The notes beneath the pieces were generated by a model that made no database searches, was not told the DNA's origin, and worked only from the letters and a program-made list of their open reading frames with translations. From the NCBI GenBank assembly GCA_014529385.2, contig CM043966.1:85836087-85900086 (forward strand): 64,000 bases of DNA, in the 5' to 3' direction. Shown here piece by piece: positions 33,106 to 44,428 of the stretch. This DNA is from Adiantum capillus-veneris. Its lineage: Eukaryota; Streptophyta; Polypodiopsida; Polypodiales; Pteridaceae. Both the position numbers and the translations under genes were made by a program. Numbering within the stretch: the stretch's first letter is position 1; each line of letters opens with the position of its first letter.

Positions 33106-34407
33106 CTATTTAGCCCCCTTTTTTTTTTGGAAAGTGACTACAGCTGTTAGCCTTTTCTCATCAAGTTTTTCTAAATCTTCAAGTCTCTCTGACAATTCAT
33201 GTCCGGTCCACTCAAGATCTTTAGCTACCCTTAGAGTTAGCAATAGAAAATCTATCGGTAGTATGTCATCAAGACCATAAACAAGATTAAAGGGTGTAGC
33301 ATTCAAAGCTATCTTGAATGAAACTCTATAAGCCCATAGACCGGCATGTAGATTCATTTCCCAATTAGTTCGTCCTGAACTAACCACTTTGGTCAATACC
33401 GAGCTAAGAATTTGATTCGTGTGGTCAGCTTGTCCATTTGCTTGTGGTTGGATGATATGGAGCGGATTTGTTATGGATGACCATAAATTTATTCACAACA
33501 GATACTCAATTACCTCATTGAGGAAATAAGTTCCCCGATCACTGACAATTTCTATTAGAAGTTCATATCTTGTGAATATATTCTCATACAAGAATGCGAT
33601 TGTGGTTCTAGCATCATTCTTCCTGGTTGATTTAGCCTCTGTCCACTTGGTCAAATAGTCTGTAGCTACAATGATATATTGAGCTTGAGTTCTATAAGCA
33701 AGTGGTTATATTGGCCCGACAAAATCTATGCCCCATTTTGCAAAAGCTTTAGCCCCCATCATTGGTCGTAAAGGCATATTATCTACCTTTGTTGGCAGTT
33801 TTTCTCGTTGGCATGCATCACATCTTCAAACATATTATTTGGCATTTTCAAAAAGTGTTGGCCACCATATGCTGACCATTAAAATTGCTCTAGCCCTGGT
33901 TTCACTAGAAAAGTGACCTCCTGCTAATCCAGCATGTGCTTGTTCTAGAGTGGGTATACATTCATCTTCATTTGCACAAAGGCGCAAATGTAGATCCTTT
34001 CCTCTTTGATACAATTGGTTTCCAATAAGAACATAGTCTCTTGTTTCAGTTTCAATAGCTCTTTGGTGGCATTTACTAATATCCTCCAAAAATGTTCTGC
34101 TTGATAAGTAAGTAACTAGATAGTTACTCCACTTAAGAACGAGTGATATTTGAAATAATGTCACATGAGGCATGGGTGTTCGTTTCTGGGATTGAGGACA
34201 ATATTTCAAAAATGAGTGAATATCACTCCTCATGGTTGGCCAAAATACTCCAAGTCTCAAGATCCGTTGCATAGTTTAGTCTTCCGCAAAGTGAAGCCCT
34301 ACTATGGTAATGTGTGCTTGACTTAGGTATTGGGTTTCTCCTCAGGATTAATACAAAAAAGCAATATTCCATCTCGATTTCTTTTTGGCCTTCCAACTAG
34401 TAATTGA
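33106..34407 (-). pseudogene. G3 integrase, C-terminal and catalytic part
   Basis: Minus-strand reading: zinc site (34272-33835) with ILRLGVFWPTMRSDIHSFLK and later HAGLAGGHFSSETRARA; core with AKWGIDFVGPI, TDYLTKWTEAKS and EIVSDRGTYF; then PQANGQADHTNQ and NPTPFNLVYG-type codons. The C-terminal half holds LRVAKDLEWTGHELSERLED. The third catalytic acid is Asp (GQAD at 33424-33426) where the family has Glu. Stops are present at several points. The 3' end is cut at 33106. Confidence 0.85.
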
Positions 34408-34612
34408 TGTTGGGGTGGTAAAGCCCAATGTGCCGTGCCTAAGTGTTGGGCGGCCGGAGACTATCGGGAACTAACACTGACCATTCATTCTACAAAAAAG
34501 AATAAGGACTCATAACCCTAACACTATTGTGTTTGGAGTCCACCCAAAACTTGTGTCTCCTCTCTTCTCCATTGTTGCACATACACACATACGCTCTCGC
34601 ACGTGCTCTTCA
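34408..34612 (+). repeat. C3 5' LTR
   Basis: Begins TGTTGGGGTGG, ends CTCTTCA. The TSD ATTGA is on its left. Confidence 0.93.
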
Positions 34613-34614
34613 AC

Positions 34615-34626
34615 TGGTATCAGAGC
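34615..34626 (+). promoter_or_regulatory. C3 primer binding site
   Basis: TGGTATCAGAGC, two bases after the LTR. Confidence 0.9.
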
Positions 34627-35650
34627 TCAGGGATTGGGAGCACCATTGGAGCTCAGCGAGGAGGCAAGCGGAGAAGCAACAAAAACTGCAGCACATTTTT
34701 GCAGATCTATTTTGGCCTACCAAAACATCTTCATTTAAGCCAATTCCAACTAATTCTGATCGGTTTTTTGTCCTCTTCAACTTTGCAGAAGAAAGTTTTC
34801 TCAAAATCTTCACCAATTTTGAGATACGTCACTCAGACTACCTGTAGGTTGTGAAGTAGAAACTGCAGATTTTTACAGATCTGTTTTGATCTGTAAAAAT
34901 AGCTTATTTTAAGTCCATTTCTACGATCCCCAACCATTTTCGCGTGGTCTACAACTTTGTAGAAGGAATTTCTGCAAATTTTGCACAGTTTGAGAGATAT
35001 TCAGTTCAGACAGCAGGGTGGTCTACCCTCGTCGGTTCTTTTGCGTACAGGTTTTTGTTGCAGACTCTTTCTGCAATGTTTGTCACATGCATATTTGATG
35101 TAAGGTCTTGAGGGTCTGTTATATCAGACAAACCGCCGCAATGGTTACAGAAAAGGGTTTCTGTGGTTGATGTAAGATCTTATGCGGTTTATGTATTGTG
35201 ATGGAAATATGCAAAGCCTATTGTTGAGGGTCGTGGTAAGGTTTTATTCTCAATTGTGGAGATCCTTTTGGTGATAGAGGTTTTGGAGCGAGTCCCCCGA
35301 CATCCCCATAGTTTCAGCATCGACATAGGATGTATGCTTATGCGGTTAGTGCAGTATTGGTGTGCATCTGCTGACCCACCATTGTTGGCATTGCCGTCAT
35401 CTTTATACGTATGCATTTGACAGTGTTCAGTTGGTCAGAGACACTCTTCTAGAGTTGGAGACATTGACAGTGACAGCTCTTTGAGATTTTATCTTGCCGG
35501 TTTAGCCACTTTGATCAGCATTTCAGTCATTGTACACATTTGTTTTGGGTTCAGAAGTCAGATTGCAGGGGAGACTTTGTCGAAATTTTTCAAGTTTTCT
35601 ATCATCTTCTTTAGTGGAGGGGATCTATCACTTTTGTTCCTTGTCGAGTG
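34627..35650 (+). other. C3 leader
   Basis: About 1 kb of non-coding leader between PBS and the gag ATG at 35651 (or 35648). It contains repeated words: gcagatttttacagatctgttttgatctg and the related gcacatttttgcagatctattttggcc (34690, 34865). This long leader is unusual for a short-LTR copia element. Confidence 0.6.
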
Positions 35651-36755
35651 ATGGCTTCATCATTGGAGAACTCTTTGTTCAACATTGAGAAGTTAGATAG
35701 CACTAACTTCCCATTTTGGAAGGAACAAATTTACAATGTCTTAGTACAGAAGAAGCAGATCTGGCCAATAAAGATGAAAGGGATAAAGCCTAAGGATATG
35801 GATGAGTATGATTGGCAGGAGTTGGATGAGCTTGCCAGGTCCACCATCATGCTGACTTTGTCAAAGAATGTGTACTTCAATGTGAACATGGAAAAGACTA
35901 GTTATGAGCTGTGGAAGAAGTTATGTGACCTGTATGAGAAGCAAAGTGCAACATCATAGGTTTATTGGCTGAAAAAGTTAGTTGATTTGAAGATGGATGA
36001 GGGCACACCCATGTGCAACCATCTCCATGAGTTCAACACAATTTTCAGTCAGCTTTCTGTGTAGGGAGTCAATTTTGACAATTCGGTCAAAGCAATGCTG
36101 TTGCTAGTTATGCTACCAGAAAGTTGGAATACTTTTCGCACAGCCATAAGCAACTCAGCACCTCCTGATGGTTTAACATGTGCTAATGTTGAGGACAGTT
36201 TGCTTACTGAAGAGGTTAGTAGGAAGAATCTTGATACTTCTCGTGGTACTAGCAATGCTCTCGTTGTTCGTGGTTGATCACAATAAAAGGGAAAGTAGAA
36301 TTAGAGAGGAAAATCTTGTAGCAAATCACGTGGCCAAAAAGACATTTTAGTGCTATCATTGTCACAAAAAGGGTCATATGAAGAAAGATTGTCGAAAGTG
36401 GAAACAAGAGAAAGGTAAAGACAAAAAGTCGGAAGAAGGCAAGACTAAGCAAAGCAGTATAAAGATTGAAGAGATCAACAATGTTTTTGTTGAAGATTCT
36501 GATGGAGATATCTATCTCACATTTGCCATGGATTCAGCATTTTTGGTTGCCACCGATGACTATGCTTTACATGATTGGGTTATTGACTCACGTGCATCGT
36601 TTCATGTGACTCCTCACATAGAGTGGTTCAGTATATATGATGCAGCCCGTAAAGGTTATGTTCGTCTTGGAAATGATTTTGCTTGCGATATAGTTGGTGT
36701 CGATGATGTGCAGCTGAAATTCAGAATGGTTCTTCATTCATGCTCAAGAATGTGA
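35648..36755 (+). pseudogene. C3 gag and protease
   Basis: Gag starts at 35648 (MMASSLENSLFNIEKLDSTN) and reads FPFWKEQIYNVLVQKKQ as in Tork gag. Stops at 35957 (TAG), 36062 (TAG), 36276 (TGA) and 36348 (TAG) break it. The knuckle CYHCHKKGHMKKDC is at 36351-36392. The protease site reads DSRA at 36585-36596; the family has DSGA, so the catalytic loop is changed (Gly to Arg). Frame shift near 36740. Confidence 0.88.
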
Positions 36756-37687
36756 GACATGTGCCGAAGCTTACCAAAAGCTTGATTAGTATGGGACAAT
36801 TGGATGACGCAGGATATTACTGCACATTTGGTGATAGTTCGTGGAAGATCACCAAAGGTTCTTTAGTGGTAGCACATGGTTCAAAGTCTGGGACTTTGTA
36901 CATGCTACATGTATCCACTGTTAAAAACCATGTAATTTGTGTAACCGAGCAGCCAAGTGTTTCTTTGTGGCATCGCCGGTTAGGACATATGTCTCAAAAG
37001 GTAATGAAAATCTTATCTCGTTTTGGTTATGTTCCTGGCTTCAATTTCTCAGAATTTTCAGTTTGTGAGCATTGTCTTTATGGTAAACAAACACAGTCAC
37101 CACACAAAAGGGGAAGCACTCAAAAAAGTGAGCGTTTAGAGTTAGTGCATAGTGATGTCTGTGGACCTATGCCTAACGTATCCATGGGAGGTTCATTGTA
37201 CTTTGTTACATTCATTGATGACTTCTCAAGGAAAGTGTGGGTATATCCTCTCAGGAAGAAGGAAGAAGTTCTTTCAAAATTTCAAAGTTTTGTGGCATTA
37301 GTGGAACATCAGTCTAGCAAGAAAGTAAAGTGCTTGAGATCAGACAATGGTGGTGAGTACGTCATTAAAGCCTTTCAAAATTTTTGTGATTCCAAAGGCA
37401 TCAAAAGAGAGTTGACTGCTCCATATAACCCTCTACAAAATGGTTTTGCTGAGAGGATGAACCGTACCATACAAGAGAAGTTACGTAGCATGTTGTCTAA
37501 TACAGAGTTGCCTAATGGATTTTGGGCGAAAGTGTTAGCAACTGCTATCCATCTTATTAATGGATATCCTAACAAGGCTTTAGATGAGAAGGTACCTGAA
37601 GAGCTTTGGTCTGGGAAGCCACCTTCTTACAAGCATCTTAGAGTCTTTGGCTGTGAAGCGTATTGCCATGTTCCAAAGGAGTTTTGA
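36740..37687 (+). pseudogene. C3 integrase
   Basis: A 315-codon frame: GAG-pre-integrase zinc site (SLWHRRLGHMSQKVM... CEHCLYGKQ), core with HSDVCGPMP, DNGGEYV and GFAERMN carrying the D-D-E triad, ending VFGCEAYCHVPKEF. It ends with TGA at 37685. The frame is in good shape internally; the family length here continues to RT. Confidence 0.9.
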
Positions 37688-37693
37688 AGCCAG

Positions 37694-39086
37694 TTGGCTC
37701 CTAAGTCAAATAAATGCATATTTCTTGGTTATGGCAATCCTGGCGAGATGGGATTTCGGTTATGGGATCCTGAAGCTAAAAAGATAGTTCGTAGTAATGA
37801 CGTATACTTTAATGAAGAAAAGATGCATAAGAAACCTGTGCATACAGTGGAGGTCAGGAGAGTTATCTTCCAAGAAGATGGAATTGTCCACAATAGGGTT
37901 GAAGTGCCTAATGTCAGACAACAAGTACAAAATCCTCCTGTAGTACAAGATGTTGCTGAGGGACAACTGGCTCAAGTAGTTATTAGAAGGTCTACAAGAG
38001 TTTCAAGGCCTCCTAATAGATTTACTCCCTCATTGGACTACATCATGTTGACAGATTGCGGAGAGCCTTCCTGCTATAAGGAAGCCATGTCAATGGATGA
38101 CAAGGCAAAGTGGGAGAAAGCTATGCAATCAAAAATGGACTCGTTGCATAAGAATCAAGCTTGGAAGTTGGTTCGGTTGCCTAAAGGTAACAAGGAATTA
38201 CCATGCAAATGGGTGTACAAGCAAAAAATTACACCTCATGATAATAAACCCAAGTATAAGGCACGACTTGTTGCTAAAGGATTTAAGCAGCAGGCAGGGT
38301 ATTGACTTTGATGAGATCTTTTCTCCGCTTGTCAAAATTACTACTCTGCGGTGTGTACCTGTGTTGGTTGCTAAAGAAGACATGGAACTTGACCAGATGG
38401 CTGTCAAGACAGAGTTCTTGCATGGTGATCTTCAAGAAGAAGTTTATATGGAGCAGCCAGAAGGTTTTGTTGAGAAGGGCAATGAAGACTTGGTGTGTCA
38501 GTTAGAAAAGACTCTTTATGGTCTAAAATAGTCATCAAGGGAGTGGTATCGTAAACTCTACTTGTTCATGCTCTCTCAAGGCTACAAATGTAGCAATATG
38601 GACCATTGCCTCTACACTAAGCGAGCTAACGATGGTAGTTTGCTGATTTTGGTCCTTTATGTGGATGATATGTTAATTGCCGGGAAATGTAGGGATGAGA
38701 TTTCAGCGTTGAAGTTAGAGTTACATGCAAACTTTGAAATGAAAGACATGGGTGAAGCAAGCCATATCCTTGGCATGCGCATTAAGTGAGACAGATGCAA
38801 AAAATTGATTTATTTGTCTCAATCTGAGTACATTGCTACAGTGCTCAAGCGTTTCAATATGGATAAGGGGAAGGCATTGAGTACTCCATTGCCTCCATAT
38901 GTGAAACTTTCTAAAAATGATTGTCCTAAGTCTGAACAGGAAAAGGCTGAAATGGCACAAGTGCCTTATTCATCTGCAGTTGGGAGTTTGATGTGTGCTA
39001 TGATTGCTACATGTCCTGAAATTGCTTTTGCAGTGGGAGTTGTTAGCAGTGTATGTCAAATCCAGGCAAGAAACATTGGGAGATAG
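37694..39086 (+). pseudogene. C3 reverse transcriptase
   Basis: Frame 37694-38305 covers the integrase end and the start of RT (KWEKAMQSKMDSLHKNQAWK, CKWVYKQKITPHD, KARLVAKGFKQQ). A frameshift near 38293 continues at 38310 with DFDEIFSPLVKITTLRCV, VKTEFLHGDLQEE and TLYGLK. A TAG at 38529 precedes the YVDD part (LYVDDMLIAGK at about 38657). TGA at 38787 follows MRIK. The final frame (38805-39086) reads YIATVLKRFNMDKGKALSTP. Confidence 0.9.
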
Positions 39087-39560
39087 TGGAAGGGGTTATG
39101 CGATATTTGAATGGTACAAAAGACATGTGCATTTGCTTTGGAAGAAAGGAAGCATGTGTAATTGGTTACACGGATGCAGATTATGCAGAGACTTGGACAA
39201 GAGAAGGTCCACTTTAGTCTATGTTCTTGAATTCATTGGAGGTGCAATTTCATGGCGATCTTGTTTGATGCAAGATTGTGTTACCTTATCTACTACAAAG
39301 TCTGAATATGTTGCAGCTTCAGAAGCTTGCAAGGAAGCTATATGGCTTGGTCGGCTCGTGGGAGACTTGGAAATCAATGTTGAGATGCCTGTGTTACATT
39401 GTGATAGCCGAAGTTCTATACAATTGGCAAAGAATCCAGTGTTCCATGCAAAGACAAAGCATGTGGATGTGAAGTATCACTTCATCATGAGGTGCTTGAG
39501 GACAAGCGATTGCAGCTTGCCAAGATTCACACCACTGAAAACCCTCCCGATCTTCTACAA
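39004..39560 (+). pseudogene. C3 RNase H
   Basis: The frame gives LEFIGGAISWRSCLMQDCVT, TTKSEYVAASEACKEAIWLG, VLHCDSRSSIQLAKNP and FHAKTKHVDVKYHFI, matching copia RNase H. The first catalytic Asp region (YTDADYA, about 39160-39180) is in another frame after a shift near 39090. Confidence 0.85.
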
Positions 39561-39707
39561 AAGGGCTTACCTTCAGAGGGTTTGCACACTATCGTGCACT
39601 CATGGGCATTGGGTAGATGATCATGGTCATTGTATATTTGTATTGTATATATATATATATACATTGTCACCCCAGCTTAAAGGCACATTGTCATTTAAGT
39701 GGGAGGT

Positions 39708-39920
39708 TGTTGGGGTGGTAAAGCCCAATGTGCCGCGCCTAAGTGTTGGGCAGACAGAGACTACCGGGAACTAACACTGACCATTCATTCTACATAAAAG
39801 AATAAGGACTCATAACCCTAACACTATTGTGTTTGGAGTCCACCCAAAACATGTGTCTCCTCTCTTCTCCATTGCTGCACGCACACACACACACACACAC
39901 GCTCTCGCACGTGCTCTTTA
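39708..39920 (+). repeat. C3 3' LTR
   Basis: Starts TGTTGGGGTGG; carries (CA)n at 39883-39900; ends CTCTTTA next to TSD ATTGA (39921-39925). Confidence 0.93.
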
Positions 39921-40620
<700 letters not shown>

Positions 40621-40624
40621 TGCG

Positions 40625-41051
40625 CACAAAACCATATTTTTTGACCAACAGGGTATCATTTCCACAGAGAACAAATATGCATCTGGTAGATCATCATCTA
40701 ACCCTTTGGTGGTTCTCTTGAAATAATCCTTGATAAATGATCGGCTCTTTGGTGTGTGGTGCCCTTTTTTACAACTACAGTGAAATCAAATTTCAAAAGA
40801 ATGATAAACCATCTCACTATTCTCCCTGTGTTGCAAGGATTGTTGAACAAGTACAATAAAGCTTGGTGGTCCACGAAGAACACAAATTTGTTGGCTAATA
40901 GGTAATGTCTAGAAATTTTTACGGCATAGATAATCCCTAATCCTTCTCTTTTAGTGGTTGTATGATTCTTCTCTACCACATTCAGTTGTCTACTAGCATA
41001 AGAAATGGAAAAATGAATTTTTGCGTCTCTAGTTGAGCTAATATACACCAA
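40625..41051 (-). pseudogene. G3 RNase H
   Basis: The frame carries FSISYASRQLNVVEKNHTTT and KREGLGIIYAVKISRHYLLAN, then FFVDHQALLYLFNNPCNTGR and GTTHQRADHLSRI. This is the gypsy RNase H C-terminal fold (family: ASRxLxxAExNYxxTExExLAxVxAxxKFRHYL and DHxALxxL). The first catalytic Asp region lies upstream in another frame. Reading breaks at 41051. Confidence 0.85.
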
Positions 41052-41059
41052 ATGGAAAA

Positions 41060-41900
41060 ATTGGAAGCATCAACATGTATATGGAATATCGTATTCCAAT
41101 CTGGTGCTTTCAATATTGAAGCTGAAGTGAGACCTTCTTTAAGCTTCATGAAGGATTATTCACACTCATCAGTCCATACAAAGAGTGTGATTAGGCCATA
41201 CATGGGTTTTGCAATTATAGCATACATGTAAATGAATCGTCTATAATATCCACAATGTCCCATGAAAGCTTGAACCCCTTTGACTGTTATTGGTCTAGGC
41301 AGTTCATCATTAACATGGATTTTATCCATATCAATCGCTATGCCGTTTTTATACGCTATATATCCAAGAAATTTTCCTTGTCTGCCCATAAATGTGCACT
41401 TTTTAGGATTTAAGCAAATCCTATAAAGTCTACATTTTATGAATACCTTTTTGAGAAGTTCAAAATTATCAGCCCGGATTGATGAATGTACACATAAATC
41501 ATCCATATATACTTCCAAGAAATTCCTGAGATATTCTTTGAAAGCATGGCTCATCAATATTTGAAAGGTGAAAGGAGCATTAGTTAACCCAAAAGGCATA
41601 GCCTTATAGGTAAAAATACCCCATTGAGTTGCAAAGGCAGTTTTATGATGATCTTTGGGATCGACCAAAAGTTAATTGTACCTCAAAAAGCCATCTAAAA
41701 AGCTGTAAGCTTCTTTTCTTGCAACTTGTAAAACATGCTCGGTGATTGGAAGAGGGTAGTTATCTCTAATGGTGGCTACATTCACTTGTTTGAGATTGAC
41801 ACACACTCTTAATTTTCCACTTTTCTTGAGTACCACCGCAATTGGAGACACCCAATGTGTGTGTTCAATTTCATAAATGAATTTGGCTTCCTTGAGCTTC
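41060..41900 (-). pseudogene. G3 reverse transcriptase
   Basis: Frame 41668-41156 has DPKDHHKTAFATQWGIFTYK, AMPFGLTNAPFTFQ, YMDDL (active site intact at 41498-41509), RICLNPKKCTF and ITVKGVQAFMGHCGYYRRF. The N-terminal part (41900-41700) reads KKSGKLRVCVNLKQVN and SFLDGFLRYN. A stop (taa) follows FLRYN, near 41675, splitting RT. It is otherwise the least damaged gypsy RT in the window. Confidence 0.88.
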
Positions 41901-41901
41901 T

Positions 41902-42102
41902 CTAACTCTTCTTTGATCTTTTGACAAATGTTTTGCTATAAATATATGGATGTTGTCTACTTGGCTTCGCACCATCTCTCATGGGTATGGTATGTTGACA
42001 AATTTCTGGATCAACACCCTTGAGATCTTTATAAGACCAAGCAAAGATATCTCGATATTCTTTCCATAAGCTTAGCAAAAGCTCTTCTTCGTCTTGAGTC
42101 AA
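41902..42102 (-). pseudogene. G3 protease-RT linker
   Basis: EEELLLSLWKEYRDIFAWSY, then KDLKGVDPEICQHTIPMRDG. Same module as G2 16616-16906 (IFAWxxxDLKGVDPE). It runs into RT via a frameshift near 41935. Confidence 0.8.
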
Positions 42103-42240
42103 GTCATTAACAATGTAGGTAGGTCTAGGCTCTTCTCCTGGTTCGGCTAGATATATTTTCTTTGCATTTTCAAGTCCTTCATATGACTCACCCAGTTTTC
42201 TTAATTCCCTTATAGGTTGTTCTACTATGATCTTTCGGTC

Positions 42241-42951
42241 TTAAAGAGTATATTTCTTGTAATGGGGGGGAACACTCATTACATCTTTACTCTCTTCCTT
42301 GGTTGTTTCCATTTCAGTGGTATACATCTCCTTTAGAGTTTTCTTCAACTCTTGATATTTTTTCTTTCGTTCAACTCGTGTCATGGATGATTCATCATCT
42401 TGATGCTGAGGTTTTGATTGAGTTTTTTTTCTTGTTTTCTTGGATGTTTTTGATGTTCCTTGTTTGTTATCTGAAGGATATCTACCTGTGAATTTGTCTT
42501 TGACACAATCATGTGCATCTACCTGCATCAAAAACTATGTTCTGCTAGAAATTGATGGCATAGGTCTAGATTTCAAGTTTTTTGTGTCTATTTGTCTTCT
42601 ATACCATCTCTTTCTTTTTGTTTTTTGGTTTGGAAAGTCAAAAAACTTTTCCTCCCCTCCTTTTAGGAGTAGTTAGGCTCTCATATGTTCTTTTTCTGAC
42701 CCAAAAGAATCAGATGTAGCTGAATGTTCTTCAAAATCATCAGTAGCATCATCATAGAGGTTTGAAAAGACTTGTTGAGCTTTTAGTAAGTCCTTGGGTT
42801 CCTGAACTTCATCTTCAATGTCAATGGTTGAGATCATTTGTATGGGAATTATGTCATAACCATCCTCATTGCAGAATTGAGTAGGCATAGACGTATTCAC
42901 ACACACATCCATTGTTGCCAAGATTTGAGTCCACTTAAATGGCTCAAACAA
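42241..42951 (-). pseudogene. G3 protease downstream region
   Basis: Frame 42951-42673 reads FEPFKWTQILATMDVCVNTS, then TQFCNEDGYDIIP. G4 has the matching LFEPFGWDQILVTLDVCVNEA with FCDEDGYDITP. Frame 42531-42241 is Lys/Thr/Gln-rich (TSKTSKKTRKKTQSKPQHQD). The block is specific to this gypsy group and lies between protease and the linker. Confidence 0.65.
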
Positions 42952-43868
42952 ATACTCAGAAAGGGTTCACGTACATATGCTTCATTTGTGCAATCCCTTT
43001 CTAAGATACATTCTTCCCATTTTAAACTCCCGTTCTCTGAAGCCCCACACATCCAAATAGGTGTGTCTTTGTTTAACCAAGATGGAAACTTTGATTCAAA
43101 TGAAGAGACTGAGTCAAATTCTTGAATGGGTGTTTTCATGACATCTCCATAAGTGTGATCTTTCATATTAACCCTTGTGATTGATCCCACTTGCTTCAAA
43201 TACAGGTAATTGTTTCTCCAATCTTGAATGCGTTGTACTTGCCGCATGAATGGTCTTCCCAAGATGATTCCATAATTAAGTTTCTTTCCAAAGTCCACTA
43301 TTGCAAAAGTGTGCTGATAATCAATTCCACAAGAACTAACTATCACTTTTTCAAGCCGTCCTAGGGGATTTTCTATACGGCCATCCACCAATTGTAATTT
43401 CATTTGAGTTTGTCTAATGGTTGGTTTTTCCCATGATTTTGATACTGCTTTTGTGGTTATGGTCGTGCTAGCCCACTGTCCAGTATTGCCATGGTCTCTA
43501 TATCATTATATCTCAACGGAAGGGTTGTGTTTCCTTCTTCCCCTTTGTAGTATTATCCGACTTTGTTCATAGGGACGGATCTAATCTCCTTGTTATCCAT
43601 TTCATGTTTCAATTTCCCCAAATTTTTTGCAATTAGCCTTGTTATCCCCACTTTCTCTAGAGTTTTTTGTAAATCATTCCATAAATATGGTCTCATTTTT
43701 AATAGTTCTCCCAAGGTAAGAGTACATTGAATGTTCGTTGACATGATAGAATGAATGTTCTCCACCTCTAGGGTCTGTTCCACTCTTTATACCTGAGTGG
43801 GTTTACACACTATGGACTCATCTTCATTGTCTCCTAGGTAAGAGAGTAGTGTTTTTAAAGTCAATCGC
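42897..43868 (-). pseudogene. G3 aspartic protease and gag end
   Basis: Frame 43403-42897 holds MKLQLVDGRIENPLGRLEKV, SSCGIDYQHTFAIVDF and YGIILGRPFMRQVQ. The active site reads AILDSGLA at about 43465-43488, in another frame, so a frameshift follows directly. Upstream (43783-43553) is STNIQCTLTLGELLKMRPYL. G4 keeps all of this in one frame. The reading starts again at the C4 junction (43868). Confidence 0.8.
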
Positions 43869-43873
43869 CCCCT

Positions 43874-44214
43874 TGAAAAGAAAGAGGAGAGAAGAGAGAG
43901 ACCTTCTCCCAAGCTACACACATAGAAGAAGATACACACGGTAGAGGGATGAACTTTCTTCTTCATCTACTCCACAAAATGAGTGTGTATTTACATAATG
44001 AAAAACTGACTACATAAGTAGTACAACCAAAAGAGAGATGCAGTCCATAATGTGAACCCGCTAAGTAATTATGCTGGCTAGATAGATATGCCAGCTGTAG
44101 AGTCCCTGCCGAGGATACATGTCAGTCACCAACCGTGTCGGTGATGTAAATGTGGCCAACAGTCACCAAGGCCTACCAAGAGTGCCAGCTCATGGAGAGC
44201 TTGACATCTCAACA
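43874..44214 (-). repeat. C4 3' LTR
   Basis: The reverse complement begins TGTTGAGATGTC and ends CTTTCTTTTCA. Confidence 0.92.
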
Positions 44215-44428
44215 CTCCCCCTCTAACTCGACGCCAACTAAAGGACTCCAAGCATAGTCCGAAAACGACGGAGCTTCTCAGCTCCCAGGGCCTGGGTGAA
44301 GATATCCGCTACCTGCTCCTCTGTACTGACGTAAACCAAGTTGATGTCGCCCGCCAGAACCTGATCTTGAACAAAATGGTAATGGACCTCTACATGCTTG
44401 GTCCGCGCATGAAATACTGGGTTCTTGG

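Larger units (their letters stand above)
34408..39920 (+). mobile_element. Complete Ty1/copia element C3
   Basis: 5513 bp, inserted in G3, with TSD ATTGA (34403-34407; 39921-39925). LTRs are 205 bp (34408-34612) and 213 bp (39708-39920); the length difference is a CA-repeat expansion. PBS TGGTATCAGAGC at 34615; polypurine tract AAGTGGGAGGT before the 3' LTR. Protein style is Tork/Tnt1-94-like. By eye about 9-10 substitutions separate the LTRs, so it is older than C1. The 3' LTR ends TA, from CA. Many stops interrupt gag and pol. Confidence 0.95.
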
